From IMG/VR virus record IMGVR_UViG_3300030117_004086, positions 1 through 55,728 of that record: 55,728 nucleotides of DNA; one strand, 5' to 3'. Of the stretch, positions 33,877-42,029 are shown piece after piece. The notes beneath the pieces are model-generated. The model saw nothing but the letters and a program-made list of their open reading frames with translations. It had not been told where the DNA came from and did not search any database. Both the position numbers and the translations under genes were made by a program. Origin of the DNA: a virus. The first letter of the stretch is position 1, and each line of letters begins with the position of its first letter.

Positions 33877-34305
33877 ATGAAAAGCTTTAAAAAATTTGTT
33901 AAAGAAAGTGTAGGACCTCACGCTATGGGATTTCAATTTGATTCCAATGACAACATGTCTGCGTTATCAAACCCAGTCGTTATACAAAAATTAAACGCAT
34001 ATGTTGGTGTTATAACTAATGAGGAAACTAAAATAGTTGAAGATGCAATTTCAAATCTCAGACAAAAACTTATGAGAGTTGGATTGACATTTGGTGAAGT
34101 TCCTATGTTTGAAGGTAAGAGTGGTAGTTTTTCACTTCCATTAACATTATTCGGTGGAAGATTTGGAAAAGATACTGATACACCTCACGATGAGTTTCTA
34201 AATGACGATGGTATCTCTGATAAAGTCGAAGGTGGTTTATCACTCAACATCGGTTATGAAATGACCGCTTCAAACTGTTATAAGATTTCTGCAAAAATAG
34301 AATAG
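33877..34305 (+). CDS. Unknown late phage protein starting MKSFKKFVKES
   Basis: 142 residues with a short basic amphipathic N-terminus, then a globular part with GKSGSFSLPLTLFGGRFGKD. The pattern is familiar from T4-like marine phages, but the function is unknown. A GAAGGG ribosome-site region precedes the ATG. Confidence 0.7.
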   Translation: MKSFKKFVKESVGPHAMGFQFDSNDNMSALSNPVVIQKLNAYVGVITNEETKIVEDAISNLRQKLMRVGLTFGEVPMFEGKSGSFSLPLTLFGGRFGKDTDTPHDEFLNDDGISDKVEGGLSLNIGYEMTASNCYKISAKIE

Positions 34306-34312
34306 TAATGGC

Positions 34313-34675
34313 ATGTATGAGAAGATTACTTCTGATAATGTCATCATGTTTGCAATAAAAAATTATAATAACCCTCAGTGTGAGGGTGAACTTGAATTTT
34401 ATGATGATCTAAAAAGATTTAAATATATTAAAAGACTTTTCAAAAAATATCTAGAGACAGGTGAACTTCGAGAACGCCTTCTAATCAATCACTTCATAGT
34501 TTTAAATAACGTATTTGGATCAGACGCAGCCATTACATTATTACTTTTTAAAATAGAAAAAGAGTATTGGAGTATAATGAAGTCATTTTTAATATATCTA
34601 AATATGTTAGAGAAACACGAATTAAAAGATGTACGATCAGATGAAAACGTGTTTGAAATATTAAGGAAAATATAA
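34313..34675 (+). CDS. Conserved small phage protein (DUF7207-like)
   Basis: 120 residues. The block DDLKRFKYIKRLFKKYLETG, followed by RERLLINHFIVLNNVFG, is a very recognisable T4-like marine phage sequence. It is mostly helical, and the function is unknown. Its stop overlaps the start of the next gene by one base. Confidence 0.75.
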   Translation: MYEKITSDNVIMFAIKNYNNPQCEGELEFYDDLKRFKYIKRLFKKYLETGELRERLLINHFIVLNNVFGSDAAITLLLFKIEKEYWSIMKSFLIYLNMLEKHELKDVRSDENVFEILRKI

Positions 34676-35289
34676 TGGGAAGAGCAGTAGATTTATTCGT
34701 TACATATCGTTTTATCAAACTACTAACGACACCTTTTGAAAAAACAGAGGCGTTTAAATTAGGTATTATTGATAAAGATGGTAATAGAATTAAAAAAGAA
34801 AAATCAACAAAACCAGCAGTTGAATTAGCAACTAGTGAACAAAAGGCTGCATATACAATACTTCATAAATTAGTTTTTAATATTAAAAAAATATTTTCAA
34901 AAGTGCCTGGTTTGAGAACTAAAGTCGGAACGTATGCTGCCGCTTTGTTTTTACTAAAAGACACATTTAAAGAGTCAGTGTCAGACCCAGATATGTTTGA
35001 AAAAGAGTTTATTAAGTATCTAAAAGAAGAAGATATTGAGTTTGATGATGAAATACAAGAAGAAGTCATAGGGTTTGGTGAACAACTTCCAAAAGGAAGA
35101 TATAGGTTAAAACAAGATATACTAAATAAACAAGAAGAAGAGTTAAGTGCAAAGAAGGGTGATATTGTCATTGCATTTGATGACGAGGCACCGTTTGATA
35201 CAATATTAGGAGTAGAAATTTTTTCTGTTGTGCATGAAAAATCACAAGAAAAAATATACGTAAGTTTAGAGGATTTAGAAGATGCTTAA
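34675..35289 (+). CDS. Conserved phage protein of unknown function
   Basis: 204 residues. The opening VDLFVTYRFIKLLTTPFEKT, then AFKLGIIDKDGNRIKK, is conserved in many myoviruses. A C-terminal RYRLKQDI...KGDIVIAFDD part looks like a small barrel domain. Mixed helical and strand content, no catalytic motif. It overlaps the next gene by 8 nt. Confidence 0.75.
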   Translation: MGRAVDLFVTYRFIKLLTTPFEKTEAFKLGIIDKDGNRIKKEKSTKPAVELATSEQKAAYTILHKLVFNIKKIFSKVPGLRTKVGTYAAALFLLKDTFKESVSDPDMFEKEFIKYLKEEDIEFDDEIQEEVIGFGEQLPKGRYRLKQDILNKQEEELSAKKGDIVIAFDDEAPFDTILGVEIFSVVHEKSQEKIYVSLEDLEDA

Positions 35290-35791
35290 AAAATTTAGAG
35301 AAGTAAATGTCTTTACAGGTAGACCAGTAGAGGAAGATGCACCTACAAATGCAACTGGGCCTGCTGTTGCTGGTACAGGTGATGATAGTTCTGTTGTTGT
35401 AGTTAGAAGAAAAAAAGATAAAGAAAAGAAAATGTTTTTAGATGCAAGAACTAAAGCATATAAACAACACGCAGAAAAACTTCAAAAAATGCGTGAAAGA
35501 AGAAGTAAATTAAAAGAAGATATTCTATCAAAAACAGATGAGTTCTATAGAGAGATGTTCGTTGTAGAAAATAATCTTAGAATGTTAAAAGATATTGTCA
35601 AAAAGAAATCAGCAAAACCTTTGAAATTTAAAGATGGTAGAATGAAAGTTGATTTAACAACTGCAAGCACAATTACACAAGTCTATGATAAAGTAAATGC
35701 ATCAAACAAAAAGAAGATTGAAAATATGATAAACGGCACAAAGAAAAACTTTTTACAAATATCTAATGCTGTTTTTAAACTGGCAAGGTAA
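35282..35791 (+). CDS. Charged helical late protein
   Basis: 169 residues: a short N-terminus with Thr/Ala/Gly-rich disorder, then basic helices (KMRERRSKLKEDIL) and the KFKDGRMKVDLTTAS segment. Probably an elongated structural or assembly protein. Family not recognised. Confidence 0.7.
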   Translation: MLKKFREVNVFTGRPVEEDAPTNATGPAVAGTGDDSSVVVVRRKKDKEKKMFLDARTKAYKQHAEKLQKMRERRSKLKEDILSKTDEFYREMFVVENNLRMLKDIVKKKSAKPLKFKDGRMKVDLTTASTITQVYDKVNASNKKKIENMINGTKKNFLQISNAVFKLAR

Positions 35792-35793
35792 AC

Positions 35794-36765
35794 ATGGGAT
35801 TAATGTCTCTAAAAGAATATGGTCTTGCGTATGAACCATCTGGTAGAGATTATGCATATAGTTTATATCAACCTGTCGCAGATCTCAATCTAAGGGCTCA
35901 AAAAGAGAAACAAGTTTCCAAATCAGACATAGATCAGATAGAAAGATACGCAGATCGTCTTTTTGCGTCATTGAATATTGATGTAGAATTTACAAGACAT
36001 TTTATGGATCGAGTAAATGATGCAAGGAATAAAACACCTATCACCCCTGCTGAACTCACAAGACTTTTTAGACAATCTTATAGAAAACATGGAAAAAAAA
36101 TTAAGAACTTAGGGCCAGATGCAGAGGCAGTTTTGAATGACATGCAGACTGATATCAATATGCCGTTTGTTTTAAAAGTCGATGGCAATGAACTTGATTT
36201 AGTTGCAAAGACTGTCATGAGAAAAAAGAATTTTAAAACAAAAGGACCGAAACTATCATTTGAAGAATTTAGACAAATAGATGAGAAAAAGAAAGGTAAT
36301 CTTCTTTTAGGAAAAAAGAAAGATACATGTCCACCTGGTTATAGATATGATACAAATTTAAATCAGTGCGTTCCTATTAATTTTAGAAAAACATATTACA
36401 TAGGAGTTCCAAGATCAACATCATCAGATCAAGATACAGATACAGATACATCAAACACAGATAATCAAACAGGTAATGGTAATGGAAACACAGGAAATGG
36501 TAATGGTAATGGAAATGCATCAGGTGGTAATGGCGCTAGTGGTGGTAATGGTAATGGTGCAAGTGGTGGAGGCGAACAATACATAGCTGCAGACGTAAGA
36601 AGAATGCCTGACGGAAGATATGGTGTATATGCAGATAAATTTAAAAATAAAAGAAGAGTGATGACACCTGGCGGTAAACACGCAAAAGAACTTAAAAAAG
36701 TTTACAGTAATAAAAAAGATGCAAACGATTACATGGCTGCAATAATGATTGCAAAGGGGGGATGA
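35794..36765 (+). CDS. Late protein with Gly/Asn low-complexity linker
   Basis: 323 residues. N-terminal globular part at about 40-150 with VEFTRHFMDRVNDARNKTPI and GKKIKNLGPDAEAVLNDMQT, a block resembling other marine phage proteins. Then KDTCPPGYRYDTNLNQC (a Cys-bounded motif), a DTDTDTS and GNGNGN linker (about 210-262), and a basic C-terminal domain (RVMTPGGKHAKELKKVY). The linker suggests two separately folded domains. It shares its last four bases with the next gene. Confidence 0.72.
   Translation: MGLMSLKEYGLAYEPSGRDYAYSLYQPVADLNLRAQKEKQVSKSDIDQIERYADRLFASLNIDVEFTRHFMDRVNDARNKTPITPAELTRLFRQSYRKHGKKIKNLGPDAEAVLNDMQTDINMPFVLKVDGNELDLVAKTVMRKKNFKTKGPKLSFEEFRQIDEKKKGNLLLGKKKDTCPPGYRYDTNLNQCVPINFRKTYYIGVPRSTSSDQDTDTDTSNTDNQTGNGNGNTGNGNGNGNASGGNGASGGNGNGASGGGEQYIAADVRRMPDGRYGVYADKFKNKRRVMTPGGKHAKELKKVYSNKKDANDYMAAIMIAKGG
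36471..36572 (+). repeat. Low-complexity GGTAAT-type repeat coding for Gly/Asn
   Basis: Repeats of GGTAATGG and GGAAATGG units inside the 35794 gene, coding for GNGNG, SGGNG and similar runs. Such tracts are prone to length variation. Confidence 0.75.
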
Positions 36766-37184
36766 TGAAACACTATGACGATTTTGTAGAAAGTTTATGG
36801 GCAAACATTCATAAAAAAAGACAAAGAATCAAAAGAGGTTCTGGTGAAAGAATGAGAAAAAAAGGTGAGAAGGGAGCCCCAACACCTGCTCAAATGGCAA
36901 AAGCAAAAGCTGCATCTGAGGATAATCATACACCTTTAGACAGAATTAAAGCAGATCACAAAAGAGAAAGAGAGGCTGATGCGATAAGAAGAGATAGAGA
37001 ATTAGATCGTGCAAGATTGGCAACTGCAAGACAAATGAACACAGAAAAAGCACCTGATACATCTGACGCAATGAAAAGATACAAAGCAGGTAAAGCAGGA
37101 TTTACAGATATCGCACATTTAAAAGCAAAAGGATTAATTAAGAGATCTGATGGTACTAAGAGAAAATCAGATAAATACAAATAA
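36762..37184 (+). CDS. Basic charged late protein
   Basis: 140 residues. VESLWANIHKKRQRIKRGSG, followed by ERMRKKGEKGAPTP, is a pattern I know from many marine phage proteins. The remainder is a long charged helix region (REREADAIRRDRELDRARL). Perhaps packaged in the virion; function unknown. It overlaps both neighbours. Confidence 0.7.
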   Translation: MMKHYDDFVESLWANIHKKRQRIKRGSGERMRKKGEKGAPTPAQMAKAKAASEDNHTPLDRIKADHKREREADAIRRDRELDRARLATARQMNTEKAPDTSDAMKRYKAGKAGFTDIAHLKAKGLIKRSDGTKRKSDKYK

Positions 37185-37477
37185 TGTCAGAACAAACAAA
37201 AAAAGTTAATTTAGAATTAGAGATTGACACTAACACAGTTGACTCTAGTAAAAATAAGTATCAAGGTTTAATTGATCTTGCAAAAGCAGTTGATGCTTGG
37301 AGAATTTTTCCTAGATTATTTTTAACTGTTTACATAGTATTATTATATAAATGTGTGATTTGGTATATGAACTTGGCGGCTCCAACAATGGAACAATCTG
37401 GTTTGATTAGTATAGTTGTTGGTGCAGGTGCTGCCTGGTTTGGATTATATACTGGCACAAGTAAAAGTAAGAAATAA
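37184..37477 (+). CDS. Small membrane protein, two transmembrane segments
   Basis: 97 residues. Hydrophobic segments at about 44-64 (LFLTVYIVLLYKCVIWYM) and 74-90 (LISIVVGAGAAWFGLY), with a basic tail. The layout fits a holin-like or accessory membrane protein, and spanin-like genes lie about 1 kb downstream. No holin family is certain. Confidence 0.7.
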   Translation: MSEQTKKVNLELEIDTNTVDSSKNKYQGLIDLAKAVDAWRIFPRLFLTVYIVLLYKCVIWYMNLAAPTMEQSGLISIVVGAGAAWFGLYTGTSKSKK

Positions 37478-37490
37478 TTAGGAGTTTAAA

Positions 37491-38069
37491 ATGGAAATAT
37501 TATTAACACTTGCCATGAAATTTTGGCAATGGACTGTTTTAATAAGTTTAATTATTATTGGTTTTATTGTTAATCTTTTCGATAAAAAGGTTGACAACAG
37601 AGTCAATTTTTCATATAATGACTATCCACACATGAAACCAATTAGAATTGAAACAAAAGGAAAAGGTTTCTTTAAGATGATATTAATGTGGCTTCTCGGT
37701 GTAAGACATTGGGAGATTACAAAAGATTTTACTTTCTCACTAGAGGGTAAAAATTATGTCATACCAGCAGGTTTTACTTTTGATGGTGCAAGCATTCCAA
37801 AATTTTTGCACATGTTCTTATCACCTGTTGGAGTGCTTTTAATAGGTGGACTCATACACGACTATGCTTATAAGTATGAAACTCTATTAGAAGATAATAA
37901 GAAAGACACTATGGGTATCATATCTCAAAAAAGAGCAGATCAAATCTTTAGAGATATTAATATCGAAGTAAATGGTTTCTATCTTATGAATTACTTAGCA
38001 TACTGGTCACTAAGATTAGGTGGATTTATGGCGTGGAACAAACACCGTAAAGTCAACGCTAAGATATAA
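37491..38069 (+). CDS. DUF1353 family protein with N-terminal membrane anchor
   Basis: 192 residues. An N-terminal transmembrane helix (about 13-30) is followed by the DUF1353 core: VIPAGFTFDGASIPKFLH, then GGLIHDYAYKYE. This family is found in phage tail and lysis regions and has no proven function. The next gene is a 52-residue membrane protein with a strong ribosome site (AAGGAGG). Confidence 0.85.
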   Translation: MEILLTLAMKFWQWTVLISLIIIGFIVNLFDKKVDNRVNFSYNDYPHMKPIRIETKGKGFFKMILMWLLGVRHWEITKDFTFSLEGKNYVIPAGFTFDGASIPKFLHMFLSPVGVLLIGGLIHDYAYKYETLLEDNKKDTMGIISQKRADQIFRDINIEVNGFYLMNYLAYWSLRLGGFMAWNKHRKVNAKI

Positions 38070-38084
38070 AAAGGAGGTTCTAAT

Positions 38085-38243
38085 ATGAACTGGTTAAAAG
38101 AAAGATCAAAAGAAATGTCTTCTATATCAGGCGCAAGTCTGGTTGTTCTTGGAGGACTGATAGTATTAGGTGGACCGTTTGTCAATTTACTGGCATGGGC
38201 CGCAATCATATGGGGTACTATTTCCATAGTTCGAAAAGACTAA
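38085..38243 (+). CDS. 52-residue membrane protein
   Basis: A short reading frame with an excellent ribosome site (AAGGAGG at 38071-38077). It has a basic N-terminus (NWLKERSKE) and a long hydrophobic run (about 15-48) that could form one or two transmembrane helices. Its position beside the DUF1353 and spanin-like genes suggests a lysis-associated membrane peptide (inference). Confidence 0.72.
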   Translation: MNWLKERSKEMSSISGASLVVLGGLIVLGGPFVNLLAWAAIIWGTISIVRKD

Positions 38244-38249
38244 TCATTT

Positions 38250-38618
38250 ATGTTTGGAATTAGACTATTACTAATAGGTATCGTCAGCGCCACATTGATT
38301 GGCGCTGGCGCTTATGTGCTTAAGTTAAGATCAGACAACGCAATTCTAAAAGCAAATCAAATAAAATTAGAAGGTGCGATTGAGACACAAAAAGAAGTTA
38401 TCGAAAATCAGAAACAAGACTATGAAAAAATCATCTCTATCAATAAAGAACTAAATGATGATATAATACAGATTAATAAGTCAAAACAAATATTACAAGA
38501 TAAATTATCTAAACACGACTTAAATTATCTTGCAGTAGAGAAACCAGGGTTGATTGAAAAAATAATCAATAAAGGATCTAATAAAATTATGGATGAACTA
38601 AATGAGGCAACAAGATGA
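38250..38618 (+). CDS. i-spanin-like (Rz-type) protein
   Basis: 122 residues: one N-terminal transmembrane helix (about 5-24), then a long coiled coil (about 30-95). This is the layout of the inner-membrane spanin subunit that spans the periplasm for outer-membrane fusion at lysis. It overlaps the downstream lipoprotein gene by 4 nt, as Rz and Rz1 genes often overlap. The sequence itself is not close to lambda Rz. Confidence 0.68.
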   Translation: MFGIRLLLIGIVSATLIGAGAYVLKLRSDNAILKANQIKLEGAIETQKEVIENQKQDYEKIISINKELNDDIIQINKSKQILQDKLSKHDLNYLAVEKPGLIEKIINKGSNKIMDELNEATR

Positions 38619-38986
38619 TAAGAGTTGTTGTATCGTGTTTATTGTTAGTTGTTGTATTACTAATATTCTCTAGTTGTTCAACATTTAAATCAGAGAAACA
38701 AGTAGAAGTAATTACACAAGAAATTGAAAAACCTAAATTAAATTTAGATGTAGTAGAACCATTAGATTTAAAACCTATAAAATGGATTGTAATTACAAGA
38801 GAAAATGTTGCACAAGTTTTTAGTGAAATAGAACAAGAGGGAAAGTCAGTGGCACTTTTTGCACTTGATACTGACACTTATGAAATATTAGCAATTAATA
38901 TGGAAGATATTAAAAGATATATACTAACTCAAAATAAAATCTTAGTTAAGTATAAAGAGTATTACGAACCTGTTGAAGAACAATAA
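38615..38986 (+). CDS. Lipoprotein, candidate o-spanin partner
   Basis: 123 residues with a signal sequence ending in a lipobox (IFSSC at about 17-21). The mature part has a LEKPKLNL-like Pro-containing stretch and a globular KPIKWIVITRENVAQVF domain, longer than classic Rz1. It starts within the stop of the i-spanin-like gene, which supports a pair. A different periplasmic lipoprotein role is possible. Confidence 0.66.
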   Translation: MIRVVVSCLLLVVVLLIFSSCSTFKSEKQVEVITQEIEKPKLNLDVVEPLDLKPIKWIVITRENVAQVFSEIEQEGKSVALFALDTDTYEILAINMEDIKRYILTQNKILVKYKEYYEPVEEQ

Positions 38987-39040
38987 TACATCGAGGGGGA
39001 GTTCTCTACATTATCACACACATTAGGAAAGGAGATTTTC

Positions 39041-39274
39041 ATGGAAATCTTAAATAAATTTAGAACTTGGGCGTCTGCACTTGCAGAAGTCGGTGTAAGT
39101 TTAATAGCACTTGGCATCGTTCTTGAAGTTCTATTCAACGGACAGGGCATACCGTTCTGGCCAAACATTAATGTGATTGGGAATGTACAAAGCATCATAG
39201 CAGGTTTCTCTGCTCAAGGCTTAGTTGGTTTAGTAGCAGTTTGGGTACTATATTCAATCTATACTAAAAAATAA
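39041..39274 (+). CDS. Small membrane protein
   Basis: 77 residues with two hydrophobic stretches (VSLIALGIVLEVLF and GLVGLVAVWVLYSIY) joined by a Pro/Asn-rich loop. Strong AAGGAG ribosome site. This type of protein is familiar from marine T4-like phages; holin-like is possible. Confidence 0.7.
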   Translation: MEILNKFRTWASALAEVGVSLIALGIVLEVLFNGQGIPFWPNINVIGNVQSIIAGFSAQGLVGLVAVWVLYSIYTKK

Positions 39275-39297
39275 TAAATAATAGTAGGGAGAGAGTT

Positions 39298-39708
39298 TTG
39301 TCAGATATACAATTAGATGTAGAATTATTAAAAAAGGACGTAGAAGAAATGAAGTTGATTCATGGTCGTCTAGATAATGCTATTTCAAAAATATCTGATG
39401 TTTCCAATTCTATCAACCGAATGTTGGCAGTTCATGAGGAAAAACTCTCTTCCCAAGAAGAGGCTATTATTAACGCAGAAAATTTAGTTGAAGCCAGAAG
39501 AATGGAATTCAACAAAGAAATCAAAGAACTTCACGATAGAATCACTAAAAACAGTAAAGAACAGTTAGACGCTATAAACAATCTTAAATCAGAATTATCT
39601 GGGCGTGTGGCCGTTTTAGACAAGTTTAGATGGGTTCTAATTGGTGGTTCTATAGTTATCGGTTTCATTATACACAAGTTAATGAATATCGGTATCACTA
39701 TCTCTTGA
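39298..39708 (+). CDS. Coiled-coil protein with C-terminal membrane anchor
   Basis: 136 residues from a TTG with GGGAGAGAG before it. A long heptad region (about 5-110) is followed by one transmembrane helix (WVLIGGSIVIGFIIHKL). Tail-anchored topology. It may act in the membrane at lysis or in superinfection exclusion, but nothing specific is seen. Confidence 0.68.
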   Translation: MSDIQLDVELLKKDVEEMKLIHGRLDNAISKISDVSNSINRMLAVHEEKLSSQEEAIINAENLVEARRMEFNKEIKELHDRITKNSKEQLDAINNLKSELSGRVAVLDKFRWVLIGGSIVIGFIIHKLMNIGITIS

Positions 39709-39733
39709 CAAATTCATCAAAATTTAGTAGGAT
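39705..39733 (+). promoter_or_regulatory. Sigma70-like promoter for the 60-residue protein, near-leaderless
   Basis: TTGACA at 39705-39710, 17-bp spacer, TAGGAT at 39728-39733 (4 of 6 to consensus), then six bases to the ATG at 39740. The TTGACA overlaps the previous stop codon. Confidence 0.5.
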
Positions 39734-39739
39734 AATCTA

Positions 39740-39922
39740 ATGACCAGATATAAGGTTGAAACACACAGAGTTAGTGTGCGACATATTATCGTAAATGCAA
39801 ACAGTGAAGAAGAGGCAAAACAAGTGGCAAGTGATTATGTTGACAAGAAGTCGCACATCAACCCAACAATAACTTATGATAAAAAGTTAAAAAAAATTAA
39901 GAGATGTAAAGAAATAGATTGA
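39740..39922 (+). CDS. 60-residue basic protein upstream of primase
   Basis: Polar small protein (RHIIVNANSEEEAKQVASDY) with the strand-helix layout of small phage regulators. It lies between a weak promoter and the primase promoter. No family recognised. Confidence 0.6.
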   Translation: MTRYKVETHRVSVRHIIVNANSEEEAKQVASDYVDKKSHINPTITYDKKLKKIKRCKEID

Positions 39923-39948
39923 CAATCAGATAGTATCTGATATATTAT
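39919..39948 (+). promoter_or_regulatory. Sigma70-like promoter for primase, giving a leaderless mRNA
   Basis: TTGACA at 39919-39924 and TATTAT at 39943-39948 (18-bp spacer), or TATATT at 39941-39946 (16 bp, with TGA before it). Six bases separate TATTAT from the ATG at 39955, and no ribosome site is present. Confidence 0.7.
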
Positions 39949-39954
39949 GTTGTA

Positions 39955-40968
39955 ATGTATTTAGAGCAAAAGTATCTACTTTTGATTTCATCACAATTAG
40001 GCCAATTTAAAAAGAAAGATAACAATCTGTTTAACTTTCGTTGCCCATATTGTGGTGATTCTCAAAAAAGTAAAAGTAAAGCAAGAGGATATGTTTTTCA
40101 AAAAGAAAACTCTTTAATTTACAAGTGTCATAACTGTGGAGTTGGAACAAATGTTCCTAAGTTGATAAAACATGTAAATGAAACTTTGTATAATGAGTTC
40201 ATGACGGAGGCATATCGTGCTGAGATTCCACAAGACCCTGCAAGAGGGATAAGGATAGATGAAGAAGAATTATCCCCAACTGTTAAGAACCTGTTAAAAA
40301 GTTCTAGTTCAAAATTAAGAAGTTTAAAAAAAGTTTCACAATTAGATCATGATCACCCAGTAAAAAAGTTTGTCGAGGATAGAAAGATTCCGTCAGATAA
40401 ACATTATCTACTTTATTTCGCACCACACTTTTATAAGTTTGTAAATACAATTATTGACAATAAGTTTCCTAGTCTAACGGGTGATCACCCTAGATTAGTG
40501 ATTCCATTTTTTAATGAAAATAATGAATTAATCGCTATTCAAGGGAGGGCATTTGGAAATGAAAATCCTAAATACATCACAATCAAAATCGATGAAAATC
40601 AAGAGAAAATATACGGAACTGATAGAGTCGATTGGGATAGAACAGTTTGTGTTGTTGAAGGCCCTATTGATAGCCTTTTTATTGATAATTGTCTTGCGAC
40701 TGCTCAATCTGACCTAAGAGTGTATAAAGATAACGTTGTGTTGATACCTGATAATGAACCAAGAAACTTAGAGATTGTAAAACAAATTGAAAAATATATT
40801 AATGAAAACTTTCAAGTTGTTATATGGCCAAGTGATATTAAACAAAAAGATATAAACGAAATGATTTTATCTGGTAAAACAGAAAGAAACATAAAAGATA
40901 TAATAGCACAAAACACATTTAGTGGTTTGTTGGCAAGAACAAAATTAATTGAGTGGAAAAAAGTTTGA
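39955..40968 (+). CDS. 61: DNA primase, gp61
   Basis: 337 residues (T4 gp61 has 342). Zinc-binding cysteines C30, C33, C58 and C61 form the N-terminal ribbon; the TOPRIM catalytic domain has VVEGPIDSLF and, further on, LIPDNEP. It makes the pentaribonucleotide primers with gp41. It is separated from gp41 by about 20 kb of late genes and driven by its own early-type promoter directly at the start codon. The next gene begins in its stop. Confidence 0.93.
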   Translation: MYLEQKYLLLISSQLGQFKKKDNNLFNFRCPYCGDSQKSKSKARGYVFQKENSLIYKCHNCGVGTNVPKLIKHVNETLYNEFMTEAYRAEIPQDPARGIRIDEEELSPTVKNLLKSSSSKLRSLKKVSQLDHDHPVKKFVEDRKIPSDKHYLLYFAPHFYKFVNTIIDNKFPSLTGDHPRLVIPFFNENNELIAIQGRAFGNENPKYITIKIDENQEKIYGTDRVDWDRTVCVVEGPIDSLFIDNCLATAQSDLRVYKDNVVLIPDNEPRNLEIVKQIEKYINENFQVVIWPSDIKQKDINEMILSGKTERNIKDIIAQNTFSGLLARTKLIEWKKV

Positions 40969-42029
40969 CGTACTGTGTAAAAGCATTTGATGAAATATAT
41001 TCTGATAGCGCTAATCGATATAGATTATGTTGTCATGCAGATGTAAATAAATCAATTAGTCACATGACGACTGAGAATACTTTACCATTTGATTATTTTT
41101 TATCAAGTCAAATGGAAAAAATTCGTGATGATATGTTTGAAGGTAAAAAGATTGACGGTTGTGAAGGTTGTTATAAAGATGAAGAAATAAATGGGCATAG
41201 TCATAGAACAAAATTTAATGAAGAGTCAAATTACAATGCCGCAGATGTTACAAAAGTTAGCACTAAATTAAAAAATTTTGGTAGTCGTTGTAATCTTGGT
41301 TGTTATATGTGTCGTCCATATGACTCATCAACAAGAAGACAAGAATTAAAAGCCGCAGGTTTGATTGATACGTGGAATGATCTTGGTTTAGATGAATTTG
41401 AAAGAGAATGGGTTAGTAATGTGTCATCAAAAGATGTTGAAAAATTTAATCAAAATATATTAGATAACATAGACAGGGTTAGACAAATTAGAATATTCGG
41501 AGGTGAACCTGTTTTGTTAGATAGAGTGTGGCAATTTTTAGATGACATAAAATCAGATGATGCAAAAAATATTGAAATTGAAATGACAACTAATTTAACA
41601 CATATTTCATATAAAAATTGGTCATTAAAATCAATTGATAAAAAGTTTAAAAATTTAAAGTTGGGTGTATCTTGTGATCATTTTGGTAAAAAACTTGAGT
41701 TCATAAGATATCCAATTGACGTACAAGAGTTTGAAAAAAATCTTATGATTATGAAAGATCATGTATTACAAATATACTGCACTGTTAGTATATTAAATGC
41801 ATTTGATTTAAAAGAGATTGAAGAATATTATAAGGATTTTAGAGTTTGGTTTGAACCTGTGAATAGTCCAGCATCTTTGTCTATAAAGAATTTACCAAAC
41901 AAAGATGAGATTGAATACATCCCAAATGAACTTATAAAAAATGAACTTATGAAACCAAAAAATAATGATGAGTACAAAAAGGGAATTGCATATATACAAG
42001 CGTTGCAAAATCATAGGAGAGGCGTATGA
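40965..42029 (+). CDS. Radical SAM (twitch-domain type) protein
   Basis: About 354 residues from a TTG that overlaps the primase stop (TTGA). SRCNLGCYMC has the CxxxCxxC cluster motif (near residue 110), followed by IRIFGGEPVLL (GGEP). The N-terminal part contains RLCCHADV and GCEGCYKDE, extra cysteines that could hold a second cluster as in twitch/SPASM proteins. Such proteins are common in marine phages, with no known substrate. It sits between primase and NrdA. It overlaps nrdA by 4 nt. Confidence 0.85.
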   Translation: MTYCVKAFDEIYSDSANRYRLCCHADVNKSISHMTTENTLPFDYFLSSQMEKIRDDMFEGKKIDGCEGCYKDEEINGHSHRTKFNEESNYNAADVTKVSTKLKNFGSRCNLGCYMCRPYDSSTRRQELKAAGLIDTWNDLGLDEFEREWVSNVSSKDVEKFNQNILDNIDRVRQIRIFGGEPVLLDRVWQFLDDIKSDDAKNIEIEMTTNLTHISYKNWSLKSIDKKFKNLKLGVSCDHFGKKLEFIRYPIDVQEFEKNLMIMKDHVLQIYCTVSILNAFDLKEIEEYYKDFRVWFEPVNSPASLSIKNLPNKDEIEYIPNELIKNELMKPKNNDEYKKGIAYIQALQNHRRGV

